From NCBI GenBank assembly GCA_016210845.1, contig JACQTK010000084.1:1-46899 (forward strand): 46,899 bases of DNA, written 5' to 3'. This DNA is from Acidobacteriota bacterium (GTDB lineage: Bacteria; Acidobacteriota; Vicinamibacteria; Vicinamibacterales; UBA2999). Shown here piece by piece: positions 7,477 through 15,313 of the stretch (positions within the stretch are counted from its first letter, which is position 1; each line of letters begins with the position of its first letter). The notes beneath the pieces are model-generated. The model was not told where the DNA came from. It saw only the letters and a program-made list of their open reading frames with translations, and ran no database searches. Made by a program: the position numbers and the translations under genes.

Positions 7477-7742
7477 TCGTCGTAGTCCTCTTCTTCCTCG
7501 AGGTCCTCGTCGTCATCGAGATCCTCGTCGTCGTCGAGATCGTCCTCGTCGTCGAGGTCTTCGTCGTCGTCGTCTTCTTCTTCTTCGTCGTCGTCGTCGT
7601 CGTCGGCGGCGGCGGCGAAGTCGAGCTCGTCGGCGCCCACCACCACGAGGTTCTTGCCGCACTCCGGACAACTCAAGGTGTCGCCCTCTTCGTAGTCCTC
7701 AGTGTCGATCTCGTCGAATTCGCACTCGGGGCAGGTCGCCAT
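7473..7742 (-). CDS. LysW-like zinc-ribbon protein with long Asp/Glu tail
   Basis: 89 residues. The first 45 resemble the amino-group carrier LysW: CPEC (4-7), EGDTLSCPECG (Cys25, Cys28), then KNLVVVGADELDF. These cysteines should bind one zinc. From residue 48 on the protein is almost only Asp and Glu and ends EEEEDYDE, with a terminal Glu as in LysW (EDWGE). In lysine/arginine biosynthesis LysW carries the growing amino acid on that Glu. No lysX, lysZ or argX homologue is present here and the gene is instead coupled to larE by a 4-base overlap. Whether the tail is a carrier, a metal sponge or a chaperone-like sequence is open. The tail is encoded by GAC/GAG/GAT triplet repeats prone to slippage. 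Confidence 0.75.
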   Translation of the reverse strand: MATCPECEFDEIDTEDYEEGDTLSCPECGKNLVVVGADELDFAAAADDDDDDEEEEDDDDEDLDDEDDLDDDEDLDDDEDLEEEEDYDE

Positions 7743-7786
7743 ACTGGCTCCATGGCGCGGACACCGCGCGCTCGGACAACCCCGGA

Positions 7787-7792
7787 ATTATA
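7787..7792 (-). promoter_or_regulatory. -10 box (TATAAT) upstream of the LysW-like/larE pair
   Basis: On the minus strand GTTATAATT centres on 7790. The leader to the ATG at 7742 would be about 40 nt. No convincing -35 box. Confidence 0.4.
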
Positions 7793-7834
7793 ACCCTAAC
7801 GCCGAATCCCCCCGATCCCGATACACCGAGACGG

Positions 7835-8560
7835 ATGCCCACCACGGCGACGCTGGCCGGCGCCAAACGCGTCATCGTCGCGGACGATACGGCGTTCGTG
7901 CGCGACCGGTTCAAGGCCGCGCTGGAGGGCTCCGGTCATCACCCTACGACCGTCGGCACCGGCGCCGAGCTGGTGGCCCGCGTGCGCGCGGAGGCGGGCC
8001 GGCTCGATCTCGTGGTGCTCGACCTCCGGCTGCCTCAGGCGCACGGCGCCAACCTCGTGCGCACGCTGCGCGGCATCGACGGATTCCGCGCACCAATCGT
8101 GGTGTTCAGCGGCACGATCGCCAGCGCGCAGGAGGTGCGCGAGCTGGCGTCGCTCGGCGTGTCGGGCTACATCAACGAATACACGGCGGCGCAGCACATC
8201 GTCCCCTCGCTGACACCGTACCTGTTTCCCGACCAGCACAATCGCCGCTCGAGCCCTCGCGTCGTCCTCGGCATCTCGGTGGCCTACCGGCTGGGCAACA
8301 CGATCGCGGCCGCCGTGACGCTCAACATCAGCCGCGGCGGGCTGGCCATTCGGACCACGAGTCCCCTGGAGGATGGCACCACCGTCAAGGTCAGGTTCCG
8401 GCTTCCGGGCGGGAAGAAGGACATCGACGCGGACGCCCGAGTGGTCTGGACCAATCGCCGGCTCGGCATGGGCCTGCACTTCACCAGGATCGAGGCCGCA
8501 GACCAGACCCTCGTCAACGAGTTCGTCCAGGAACATTTCTTCTCCAACCGGAAGGCGTGA
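7835..8560 (+). CDS. Receiver-PilZ two-domain protein
   Basis: 241 residues. The receiver domain (about 10-130) has the acidic pair D17-D18, phospho-acceptor D63 in VLDLRLP, and S/T in FSGT (92-94). The usual switch Lys is replaced: the segment reads GYINEY with Asn114, so phosphorylation behaviour may be altered. The PilZ domain (about 135-230) has the arginine motif RRSSPR (137-142) and NISRGGL (164-170), the two c-di-GMP contact motifs. It probably links a phosphorelay or protein contact to c-di-GMP. No kinase is adjacent; the nearest is the hybrid kinase at 12842. Start ATG at 7835. The gene ends just before an inverted heptamer array. Confidence 0.88.
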   Translation: MPTTATLAGAKRVIVADDTAFVRDRFKAALEGSGHHPTTVGTGAELVARVRAEAGRLDLVVLDLRLPQAHGANLVRTLRGIDGFRAPIVVFSGTIASAQEVRELASLGVSGYINEYTAAQHIVPSLTPYLFPDQHNRRSSPRVVLGISVAYRLGNTIAAAVTLNISRGGLAIRTTSPLEDGTTVKVRFRLPGGKKDIDADARVVWTNRRLGMGLHFTRIEAADQTLVNEFVQEHFFSNRKA

Positions 8561-8564
8561 TTTC

Positions 8565-8654
<90 letters not shown>

Positions 8655-8659
8655 TCCGA

Positions 8660-8694
8660 GTCGGAAACCCGGATCCCGTATCGGGCATCCGACA
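8660..8694 (+). promoter_or_regulatory. Tandem dyad, candidate enhancer-binding-protein site, upstream of protease 1
   Basis: Dyad A is GTCGGAAACCCGGAT (8660-8674) and dyad B is TATCGGGCATCCGACA (8679-8694). Their starts are 19 bp apart, so both would lie on one face of the helix. The start of dyad B is 139 bp before the sigma-54-like promoter. The same pair with the same spacings occurs before protease 2. Confidence 0.6.
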
Positions 8695-8817
8695 CCCCTC
8701 GAAATCGCCTGAAAAGCACCCAAATGTCGCCGTGCCGACCGAGGCGCCGGAGGCGCGACACGGACGGAAAGGCGTCACTTGTAGGAGAAAATCCGACACG
8801 GGTCAACGACTTACGGG

Positions 8818-8833
8818 TGGCGTTCGCCTTGCT
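8818..8833 (+). promoter_or_regulatory. Sigma-54-like -24/-12 promoter of protease 1
   Basis: TGGCGTTCGCCTTGCT matches the consensus TGGCAC-N5-TTGCT with exact spacing and two mismatches in the -24 part. The ATG at 8849 is 31 bp after its first base, giving a very short leader. Confidence 0.6.
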
Positions 8834-8848
8834 CAACCGCCGAAGGTC

Positions 8849-10726
8849 ATGCGGAATCTCCGACTCGGCGTCTGTGTACTCGCTCTCGTCGCCCTCGCAG
8901 GCGGCACGACCTTCGCCCAGGGCCAGGCCCCGGCGAACCGCCCTGCCCTGGACGACGTGCTGCGCAGTGACGGCCAGCCGGACGACCTCCTTCGCGTCAT
9001 CGTGAAGCATCGGCCCGGTGCGTCGGCTCGCCTGAAGAACAGGGTGCGGCCGCGCGTCGACGCCATCGCCAACGAACTTCGCGGCATCGGTGCGCTCACT
9101 GTGGCGCTGCGCCGCGCCAATCTGCACGCGGTGTGCGGCGATCCGGACGTTCTGGGCTGCTCGATCGACGCACCGCTGCGGCCAACCGCCGAACCCGAGC
9201 GCAAGGACTACTTCCTCCGGTCAGGAAAGCTGATTGCCCTGCCCTCCCAAGCCGCAGCGCCTGCTCCCGAATATGACGCGCAGAAGCTGCAGGCGACCCT
9301 CGGCGTCACCTCATCGTTCAAGGGCACCGGTGTGGGCGTGGCTGTCATCGACTCCGGAATTGCCCCCAGCGCCGATCTCAACGGCCGAATCACGGCGTTC
9401 TACGACTTCACACAGGGCGGCATCGCCACGGCGCCCTACGACGAGTACGGTCACGGCACACACGTCGCGGGCCTCGTCGCGGGCAACGGCGCCCTTTCAG
9501 CGGGGCAGTACGTCGGAGTAGCCACGCGCGCACATCTGATCGGCCTGAAAGTGCTCGACGCGCTGGGGCAGGGCTATTCGAGCGACGTGATCGCGGCGCT
9601 CGACTTCGCTGTGACGAACCGCGCGGCTCTGGGCATCGACGTGATCAACATGTCGCTCGGCCATCCCATCTTCGAGCCGGCAGCCACGGATCCGCTGGTC
9701 CAGGCGGTCGAGCGCGCGGTGGCTGCGGGCATTGTCGTGGTTGTCTCGGCTGGCAACATCGGTCTGCTCGACCCGACCACTGGTGAAGTCGGATACGGTG
9801 GCATCACGTCGCCTGGCAACGCGCCGTCGGCGCTCACGGTCGGCGCGATGCGCACGAAGGCGACGGCTGACCGATCCGACGACGAGATTGCGCTCTTCAG
9901 CTCGCGCGGGCCCACCTGGTACGACGGCCGCGTCAAGCCCGACGTCGTGGCGCCGGGACAGGGACTCGTCGCGATCAACGCCACGTCCACCACCATGTAC
10001 CAGAAGCCAGAGCTGCAGGCGGAGATCGCACCCTACTTGAGGCTCAGCGGCACCAGCATGGCCGCGGGCGTGGCCTCCGGCGTGGTTGCCCTCGTGATCG
10101 AGGCCAACCGCCTCGACGAAGGCGCCAGCTCGGTGCTGACGCCCAACACGGTCAAGGCGATCCTTCAGTTCACCGCGCTGCCCGTGCCTTACACGTTCAC
10201 GGACGGCATCCCGTCCGCCCTGGCGGAAGGCGCGGGCGGCCTCAATGCGGCGGGTGCCACGGCGCTTGCGCAGGCTATCGACCCCGCGATGCCGGCTGGT
10301 GAACCGTGGCTGGACGCCGCCGTGTCGCCGTTCTCGACGATCGCGGGAGTCACCCATGCCTGGGGCCAGCACATCGTCTGGGGCAACCGGATCGTCTGGG
10401 GCGACATCGTGTTCCGAAACCATCCGGCCTGGGCGCAGGGCATCGTCTGGGGCGACTACGACGAGGACGGGGTGGTCTGGGGCGACAACGACGACGGCGT
10501 GGTCTGGGGTGATTACGACGACGGCGTGGTCTGGGGCGACAACGTCACCAGCAGCGCCAATCTCGTGCGCCAGTCCTTCTACCTGTGGAGCGCCCACATC
10601 GTCTGGGGCGACGGCTACGTGAGTGGCACCTACGACGACGGCGTGGTCTGGGGCGACTACGACGACGACGGCGTGGTCTGGGGCGACAGCACGGACCGCT
10701 TCGTCTGGGGCGAGTCGGTTCGCTGA
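8849..10726 (+). CDS. Secreted S8 (subtilisin) protease with VWGD repeat tail, paralogue 1
   Basis: 625 residues. The signal peptide (1-24, ends TTFAQ) is followed by an I9-like propeptide (about 45-110: DDLLRVIVKHRPGA, GALTVALRRANL, DPDVLGCSIDAPL). The catalytic domain has Asp168 in VAVIDSG, His202 in YGHGTHVAG, oxyanion Asn303 in VSAGN and Ser403 in SGTSMAAG, so it should be active. The C-terminus (about 508-625) has ten VWG[D/N/E] units, several as DDGVVWGD, rich in Trp and Asp. I know no assigned function for this tail; Ca binding, surface attachment or a beta structure are guesses. The start ATG 8849 aligns with the signal peptide of paralogue 2 (MRNLRLG vs VRHLRLA); the frame is open upstream to 8732 but that part lies over the promoter. 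Confidence 0.9.
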   Translation: MRNLRLGVCVLALVALAGGTTFAQGQAPANRPALDDVLRSDGQPDDLLRVIVKHRPGASARLKNRVRPRVDAIANELRGIGALTVALRRANLHAVCGDPDVLGCSIDAPLRPTAEPERKDYFLRSGKLIALPSQAAAPAPEYDAQKLQATLGVTSSFKGTGVGVAVIDSGIAPSADLNGRITAFYDFTQGGIATAPYDEYGHGTHVAGLVAGNGALSAGQYVGVATRAHLIGLKVLDALGQGYSSDVIAALDFAVTNRAALGIDVINMSLGHPIFEPAATDPLVQAVERAVAAGIVVVVSAGNIGLLDPTTGEVGYGGITSPGNAPSALTVGAMRTKATADRSDDEIALFSSRGPTWYDGRVKPDVVAPGQGLVAINATSTTMYQKPELQAEIAPYLRLSGTSMAAGVASGVVALVIEANRLDEGASSVLTPNTVKAILQFTALPVPYTFTDGIPSALAEGAGGLNAAGATALAQAIDPAMPAGEPWLDAAVSPFSTIAGVTHAWGQHIVWGNRIVWGDIVFRNHPAWAQGIVWGDYDEDGVVWGDNDDGVVWGDYDDGVVWGDNVTSSANLVRQSFYLWSAHIVWGDGYVSGTYDDGVVWGDYDDDGVVWGDSTDRFVWGESVR

Positions 10727-10731
10727 CACGA

Positions 10732-10766
10732 GTCGGAAATCCGGATCTGGTGTCGGAAAGCCGACA
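10732..10766 (+). promoter_or_regulatory. Tandem dyad, candidate enhancer-binding-protein site, upstream of protease 2
   Basis: Dyad A is GTCGGAAATCCGGAT (10732-10746) and dyad B is TGTCGGAAAGCCGACA (10751-10766), the latter with perfect 6-bp arms. Spacing A to B is 19 bp. From the start of B to the promoter is 139 bp, both identical to the first copy. It begins 5 nt after the stop of protease 1. Confidence 0.65.
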
Positions 10767-10889
10767 CCCCCATGATTTCCTAACAGATTATGCAACTGTC
10801 GTTCGGTCGCCCGGTCCGGCGGCCCAGCGACACGGACGGGGACACGACACTTTCGGGCGCCTTTCCGACATGGCTCAACGACTTACCGG

Positions 10890-10905
10890 TGGCGTTCGGC
10901 TTGCT
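10890..10905 (+). promoter_or_regulatory. Sigma-54-like -24/-12 promoter of protease 2
   Basis: TGGCGTTCGGCTTGCT, 15 of 16 bases identical to the copy before protease 1, with GG/GC spacing right for RpoN. The GTG at 10921 is again 31 bp after its first base. Confidence 0.6.
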
Positions 10906-10920
10906 CAACAGTGGGACACG

Positions 10921-12840
10921 GTGCGACATCTTCGCCTCGCCTTCTGCGCTCTGGCGCTCGTCGCCCTTGCGGGCGGCCCTTCCTTCGCCCAGGGCAAGGC
11001 CCCCGCGCGAAAGCCCGTTCTGGATCAGGCACTGAGCGGCGCCGGCCAGCCCGACGACCTCCTTCGCGTCATCGTGAAGTACCGGGCAGGAGCCTACGGC
11101 CGTCTCAAGAGCAAGGTCCGGTCGCAGAGCGAGGGGATCAAGGGCGAGCATCGCGGCATCGGGGCACTCACCGTGGCACTGCGCCGCGCCAACCTCAACG
11201 CGGTCTGCAGCGATCCGGACGTCCTCGGCTGCTCGCTGGACGCGCCCGTGCGCGCCAACGCGCAGGAGACCACGGATTCGACGACCGATAGTTCGACGAC
11301 GGACACCTCGGCGACCGGCAGCTCCACCGACACGGTCACCGCCGAGCCCGTGATGACGACGGATGCCGACACCTCGACGTACGACGCCCAGCACCTGCGC
11401 GCGACGCTCGGCATCGAGCCGTGGGACATGGGCTGGGACGTCGGCATTGCCGTCATCGACTCGGGCATCGCGCGCGTCGCCGATCTGGCCTACAACATCA
11501 TGGCCTTTTACGACTTCACGGCAGGCGGGGTGGCGGCGCATCCGACGGACGCCTACGGGCACGGCTCGCACGTCGCAGGCCTCATCGCTGGTTCCGGTGA
11601 ACTATCCAACGGCAAGTACGTTGGCGTCGCCAACGGCGCCCGCCTGATCGGGTTGAAGGTGCTCGACGCGGCGGGCAGCGGCTACACCAGCGACGTGATC
11701 GCGGCCATCGAGTTCGCCATCGCCAATCGCGAGTCGCTCGGCATCCATGTCATCAACCTGTCGCTGGGCCATCCCGTCTTCGAGCCGCCAGCCACCGATC
11801 CCCTGGTGCAGGCGGTAGAAAAGGCTGTGGCCTCGGGAATCGTCGTGGTCGTCTCGGCTGGCAACTTCGGCTTCAACCCGACGACCAAGGAAATTGGGTA
11901 CGGCGGCATCGCGTCGCCCGGCAACGCCCCGTCGGCGCTCACGGTCGGCGCGCTGCGGACCAAGGCGACGGCGGACCGGTCCGACGACGAGATCGCGCTC
12001 TTCAGCTCGCGGGGTCCCACGTGGTACGACGGACGGATCAAGCCCGATGTCGTCGCGCCCGGACAGGCGCTCGTGGCCGTCAACGATCCGTCGACGACCC
12101 TCTACCAGAACGCGCAGCTGCACGCGGACGTGGCGCCCTACCTCAAGCTGAGCGGCACGAGCATGGCCACCGCCGTGACATCGGGCGTGGTGGCACTGCT
12201 CATCGAAGCGAACTGGCTGGACGAGTGGTACGCGTCGCCGCCGCTGACGCCCAACGCGGTCAAGGCGCTGCTCCAGTTCTCCGCGATCCCCGTGCCGCAG
12301 ACGTTCGTCATCGACGGCATTCCGTCGGCGCTCGCCGAGGGGGCCGGCGGCATCAACGCGGCGGGCGCCATGGCGCTGGCGCGCGCGATCGATCCGGCGA
12401 TCGAGGTGGGTCAGGTGTGGCTGGATGCGGCCTACGACCCGTACTCGACCATCGCGGGCGCGACCTACAAGTGGGCGCAGCACATCGTCTGGGGCGACCA
12501 CGTCGTGTGGGGCGACTCCGTGATGTGGAACCAGCAGGCCTGGGCGCAGCACGTGGTGTGGGGCGACCACATCGTGTGGGGCGACCACGTGGTCTGGGGC
12601 GACAGCCTGCACCACAGCGTCCACCTCGTCATGCAGTCGTTCGACGTGTGGAGCACCCACATCGTCTGGGGCGATGGCTTCATCTCTGGGAACTACGATG
12701 ACGGCGTCGTCTGGGGCGATTACGACGATGACGGCGTCGTGTGGGGCGACTACGACGACGGCGACGGTGTGGTGTGGGGCGACGGCTACGACGATGGCGT
12801 CGTCTGGGGCGATAGCGTTCTGTTCCTGACCGAGGACTGA
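10921..12840 (+). CDS. Secreted S8 protease with VWGD repeat tail, paralogue 2
   Basis: 639 residues from GTG 10921; an in-frame ATG at 10870 would add 17 residues and overlap the promoter. The order is signal peptide (to about 24, PSFAQ), I9-like propeptide (45-110), a Ser/Thr/Asp-rich linker (115-152) absent from paralogue 1, then the S8 domain: Asp180 in AVIDSG, His214 in YGHGSHVAG, Asn315 in VSAGN, Ser414 in SGTSMAT. The tail has ten VWGD units in two groups split by a segment ending FDVWSTHIVWGD; the second group is spaced by YDDG/YDDDG. The propeptide and catalytic domain are closely similar to paralogue 1, so a tandem duplication that included the promoter region is likely. The kinase gene begins one base after the stop. 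Confidence 0.9.
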   Translation: MRHLRLAFCALALVALAGGPSFAQGKAPARKPVLDQALSGAGQPDDLLRVIVKYRAGAYGRLKSKVRSQSEGIKGEHRGIGALTVALRRANLNAVCSDPDVLGCSLDAPVRANAQETTDSTTDSSTTDTSATGSSTDTVTAEPVMTTDADTSTYDAQHLRATLGIEPWDMGWDVGIAVIDSGIARVADLAYNIMAFYDFTAGGVAAHPTDAYGHGSHVAGLIAGSGELSNGKYVGVANGARLIGLKVLDAAGSGYTSDVIAAIEFAIANRESLGIHVINLSLGHPVFEPPATDPLVQAVEKAVASGIVVVVSAGNFGFNPTTKEIGYGGIASPGNAPSALTVGALRTKATADRSDDEIALFSSRGPTWYDGRIKPDVVAPGQALVAVNDPSTTLYQNAQLHADVAPYLKLSGTSMATAVTSGVVALLIEANWLDEWYASPPLTPNAVKALLQFSAIPVPQTFVIDGIPSALAEGAGGINAAGAMALARAIDPAIEVGQVWLDAAYDPYSTIAGATYKWAQHIVWGDHVVWGDSVMWNQQAWAQHVVWGDHIVWGDHVVWGDSLHHSVHLVMQSFDVWSTHIVWGDGFISGNYDDGVVWGDYDDDGVVWGDYDDGDGVVWGDGYDDGVVWGDSVLFLTED

Positions 12841-12841
12841 C

Positions 12842-15313
12842 ATGGCTCTGGAAGCGGGCAGCTCGTCTTCGCTCGGCCTGATCGCGCGCGGCTCCGAACC
12901 GCCGTCACGGACGGTAGCCACCGCGCTCTACGTGGGCGGCATCATCGCCGTCGGCGGCGCGCTCCTGGCGGCCCTCGCGCCGCGCACGTACCCGAGCCCC
13001 GGGCTCGCGCTCGCCCTGCTCTGCGCGGCCATCGTCCTCTCGATCTACAAGCTGCGGCTTCCCCTGGCCAACGGCGTGTCGACGCTGACCTTGACGTGTG
13101 TGGTGGACTTCGTCGCGCTGCTCATGTCGGGCGTCGATCTGGCCATGGTGCTCGCGGCCGCGGGCGTGCTGGTGCAGTGTACGGTGCGCGTCCGCCGGTC
13201 GCAGCCCCTGTACAAGACCGCGTTCAGCATCGCCTCGGTGGCGATTGCCGTGCAGGCCACCGGATGGGTGTGGCGCGCGCTCGGCGGAAGCATCGAGCAG
13301 CCCGGGTTCAACGAGACCGTGGTGCCGCTGTCGGCCGCGGCGCTCACCTACTTCGTCGTCCAGACCGTGCTGGTGGCCGGCGCCATCAGCCTGACGAGCG
13401 CCTCGTCGCTGCCCCGCTCGTGGCATCGAGAGTTCCTGTGGAGCGCGCCCAGCTACTTCGTGTCGGCGGTGGTGGGCGGGATGATCGCGATCATCGTGCG
13501 CCACGACGCCTACCTGCTGGTGCCCCTCGCCGCCGCGCCGCTCTATATCTCCTACCGCGCGTACCAGATGTCGGTGCTCCGAATCGAAGAGGAGCGCCGT
13601 CACGCCCAGGAGCTGGCCACCATGGTGGCGGCCGCCCAGGAGGCGTTGGCGCGGGCGATCCAGTCGGAGTCGGCACTCGCGGCCGAGAAAGAGCGCCTGG
13701 CGCTCGCCAAGGCCCGGCTGGCGGTCACCGTGCAGACGATCCGCGACGGCGTCATCAGCGTGGACCGCACGGGATCGGTGCTGCTGATGAACGAGGCGGC
13801 GCAGGCGCTGGCCTCGATGTCCGAGAGCGAGGTCGTCGATCGACCGGCGGGGGCCGTCTTCGCCGCCTTGGGCCTGTCCGCCGCGACCTACGAGGCGGCG
13901 CTGCACGGCGTGCTGGCGGACGGACAGACCGTGCGGCTCCAGAACGACCCGGGCGGCGCCCAGCCGTCGCGGCTGGTCGAGGTCACGGGCACGCCAACCC
14001 GGGACGCCGAGGGCCAGGTGACGGGCGCGGTGTGGGTGGTGCGCGATGTCAGCGATGCCGCGCGTCTCGAGCACGAACGGTCCAAGGCGGCGCGCCTCGA
14101 GTCGCTCGGCGTGCTCGCCGGCGGCCTCGCCCACGATTTCAACAACATCCTGATCGGGGTCGTCGGCAACCTGTCGCTGGCGCAGACGATGGTGCGGCCC
14201 GGCGACACGACCCTGAAGGCGCGGCTCACGCATGCCGAGGCGGCGTGCGTCCGCGCCCGAGGCGTCACCAATCAGTTGCTGACGTTCTCCAAGGGCGGCG
14301 CGCCGGTGAAGACGACCGCATCGGTGCGCGAGCTGGTCGTCGAGTGCGCCCGGTTTGCGCTGAGCGGATCCGCGGTGGCCCCTCGCTTCGCCGTGGATGC
14401 CAATCTCTGGGCGGCCGATCTGGACACGGTGCAGATCGGCCAGGTGATTCACAACCTCGTCCTCAACGCGATGCAGGCCATGGCGGGCGGCGGCGTCGTG
14501 GACGTGATGCTGCAGAACGTCGAGCTCGGCAGCCAGTCGTTTGGCGGCGCGGCGCTGCTCCCCGGCCGCTACGTCCGCATCTCGGTGCAGGACAGCGGCG
14601 CGGGCATCGGCCCCGACTGCCTGAGCCACATCTTCGAGCCCTACTTCACGACCAAGGAGAAGGGCTCCGGGCTGGGCCTGGCGATCTCGTACTCGATCGT
14701 CAAGGCGCACGGCGGCGCCATCTCCGTCGAGTCGGAGCCCGGCCGCGGGGCGCGATTCTCGGTGTACCTCCCGGCCTCGACGCGCACCCTCGGCGTCCGA
14801 GCCCAGAACCGTGCGGAGACGATTCAGTCCCGCAACGGACGCCGCGTGCTGCTGATGGACGACGACATCGAGGTGGCCGACGTGGCGCGGGACATGCTCG
14901 AGAGCCTCGGCTACGTCGTCGCGCTCGCAGCATCCGGACAGCACGCCATCGAGCAGTTCTCCGACGCAGAGGCCCGCGGGGAGCCCTTCGACCTCGTCAT
15001 CCTCGATCTGACCGTTCCGGGCAACATGGGCGGACGCGAGGCGGTGCAGCACATCCGCGCCATTCGAGGGGACGTGCCCGTGGTCGTCACCAGCGGCTAC
15101 GCCGACGACGCGGTGCTCGCCCGGTTCGCCGACTACGGGTTCGACGGCGTCCTGCCGAAGCCGTTCGCGATTCCCGATCTGCGGCGCGCCCTCGAAGAGG
15201 CGCAGATCACCGCGCTGCGGACGCGCGAGGGCTCGCGACCGCAACCCGAGGCGGCGCTCCCGGCCTTCGTCAAGCCGGCTCGCTCGCCCGAGTCACCATC
15301 GCCCCATGTGTAG
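12842..15313 (+). CDS. Membrane hybrid histidine kinase (7-8 TM, PAS, HisKA, HATPase, receiver)
   Basis: 823 residues. About seven hydrophobic segments fill residues 25-240, MASE-like in layout but of no type I can name. A charged coiled-coil stretch (245-295) and a PAS domain (about 296-405) follow. The HisKA box is GGLAHDFNNILIG with phospho-His431, and HATPase has N-box LNAMQAM and G-boxes DSGAGIG and GSGLGLA. The C-terminal receiver has DDD at 673-675, Asp722 in LDLTVP, and Lys773 in LPKPF. All residues for autophosphorylation and transfer are present. No DNA-binding output domain is included, so signalling must pass to another protein. The gene lies 1 nt after protease 2 and overlaps protease 3 by 8 bases, so kinase and proteases are co-transcribed. 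Confidence 0.92.
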   Translation: MALEAGSSSSLGLIARGSEPPSRTVATALYVGGIIAVGGALLAALAPRTYPSPGLALALLCAAIVLSIYKLRLPLANGVSTLTLTCVVDFVALLMSGVDLAMVLAAAGVLVQCTVRVRRSQPLYKTAFSIASVAIAVQATGWVWRALGGSIEQPGFNETVVPLSAAALTYFVVQTVLVAGAISLTSASSLPRSWHREFLWSAPSYFVSAVVGGMIAIIVRHDAYLLVPLAAAPLYISYRAYQMSVLRIEEERRHAQELATMVAAAQEALARAIQSESALAAEKERLALAKARLAVTVQTIRDGVISVDRTGSVLLMNEAAQALASMSESEVVDRPAGAVFAALGLSAATYEAALHGVLADGQTVRLQNDPGGAQPSRLVEVTGTPTRDAEGQVTGAVWVVRDVSDAARLEHERSKAARLESLGVLAGGLAHDFNNILIGVVGNLSLAQTMVRPGDTTLKARLTHAEAACVRARGVTNQLLTFSKGGAPVKTTASVRELVVECARFALSGSAVAPRFAVDANLWAADLDTVQIGQVIHNLVLNAMQAMAGGGVVDVMLQNVELGSQSFGGAALLPGRYVRISVQDSGAGIGPDCLSHIFEPYFTTKEKGSGLGLAISYSIVKAHGGAISVESEPGRGARFSVYLPASTRTLGVRAQNRAETIQSRNGRRVLLMDDDIEVADVARDMLESLGYVVALAASGQHAIEQFSDAEARGEPFDLVILDLTVPGNMGGREAVQHIRAIRGDVPVVVTSGYADDAVLARFADYGFDGVLPKPFAIPDLRRALEEAQITALRTREGSRPQPEAALPAFVKPARSPESPSPHV

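Noticed and set aside
7486-7610. GAC/GAG triplet run as an assembly artefact or non-coding microsatellite
   Set aside because: It is in frame with a zinc-ribbon N-terminus and ends at a coupled stop before larE; an acidic tail is more likely, though copy number may vary.
9497-10795. Long minus-strand frames opposite proteases 1 and 2 (also 11602-12921)
   Set aside because: They mirror the VWGD repeats (APDD, VVAPDHAVVV) and have no signal peptide, start site or known motif.
10376-12830. VWGD DNA repeats as a CRISPR or non-coding tandem array
   Set aside because: Units are short, irregular and in frame within protease genes; no constant repeat-spacer pattern.
12905-15244. Very long open frame opposite the hybrid kinase
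   Set aside because: High GC keeps antisense frames open; the translation is Arg/His/Gly-rich with no domain, while the plus strand has clear kinase motifs.
15180-15305. A third sigma-54 promoter before protease 3
   Set aside because: No TGGC-N8-TTGC or dyad in the kinase 3' end; the gene overlaps the kinase and is probably co-transcribed.
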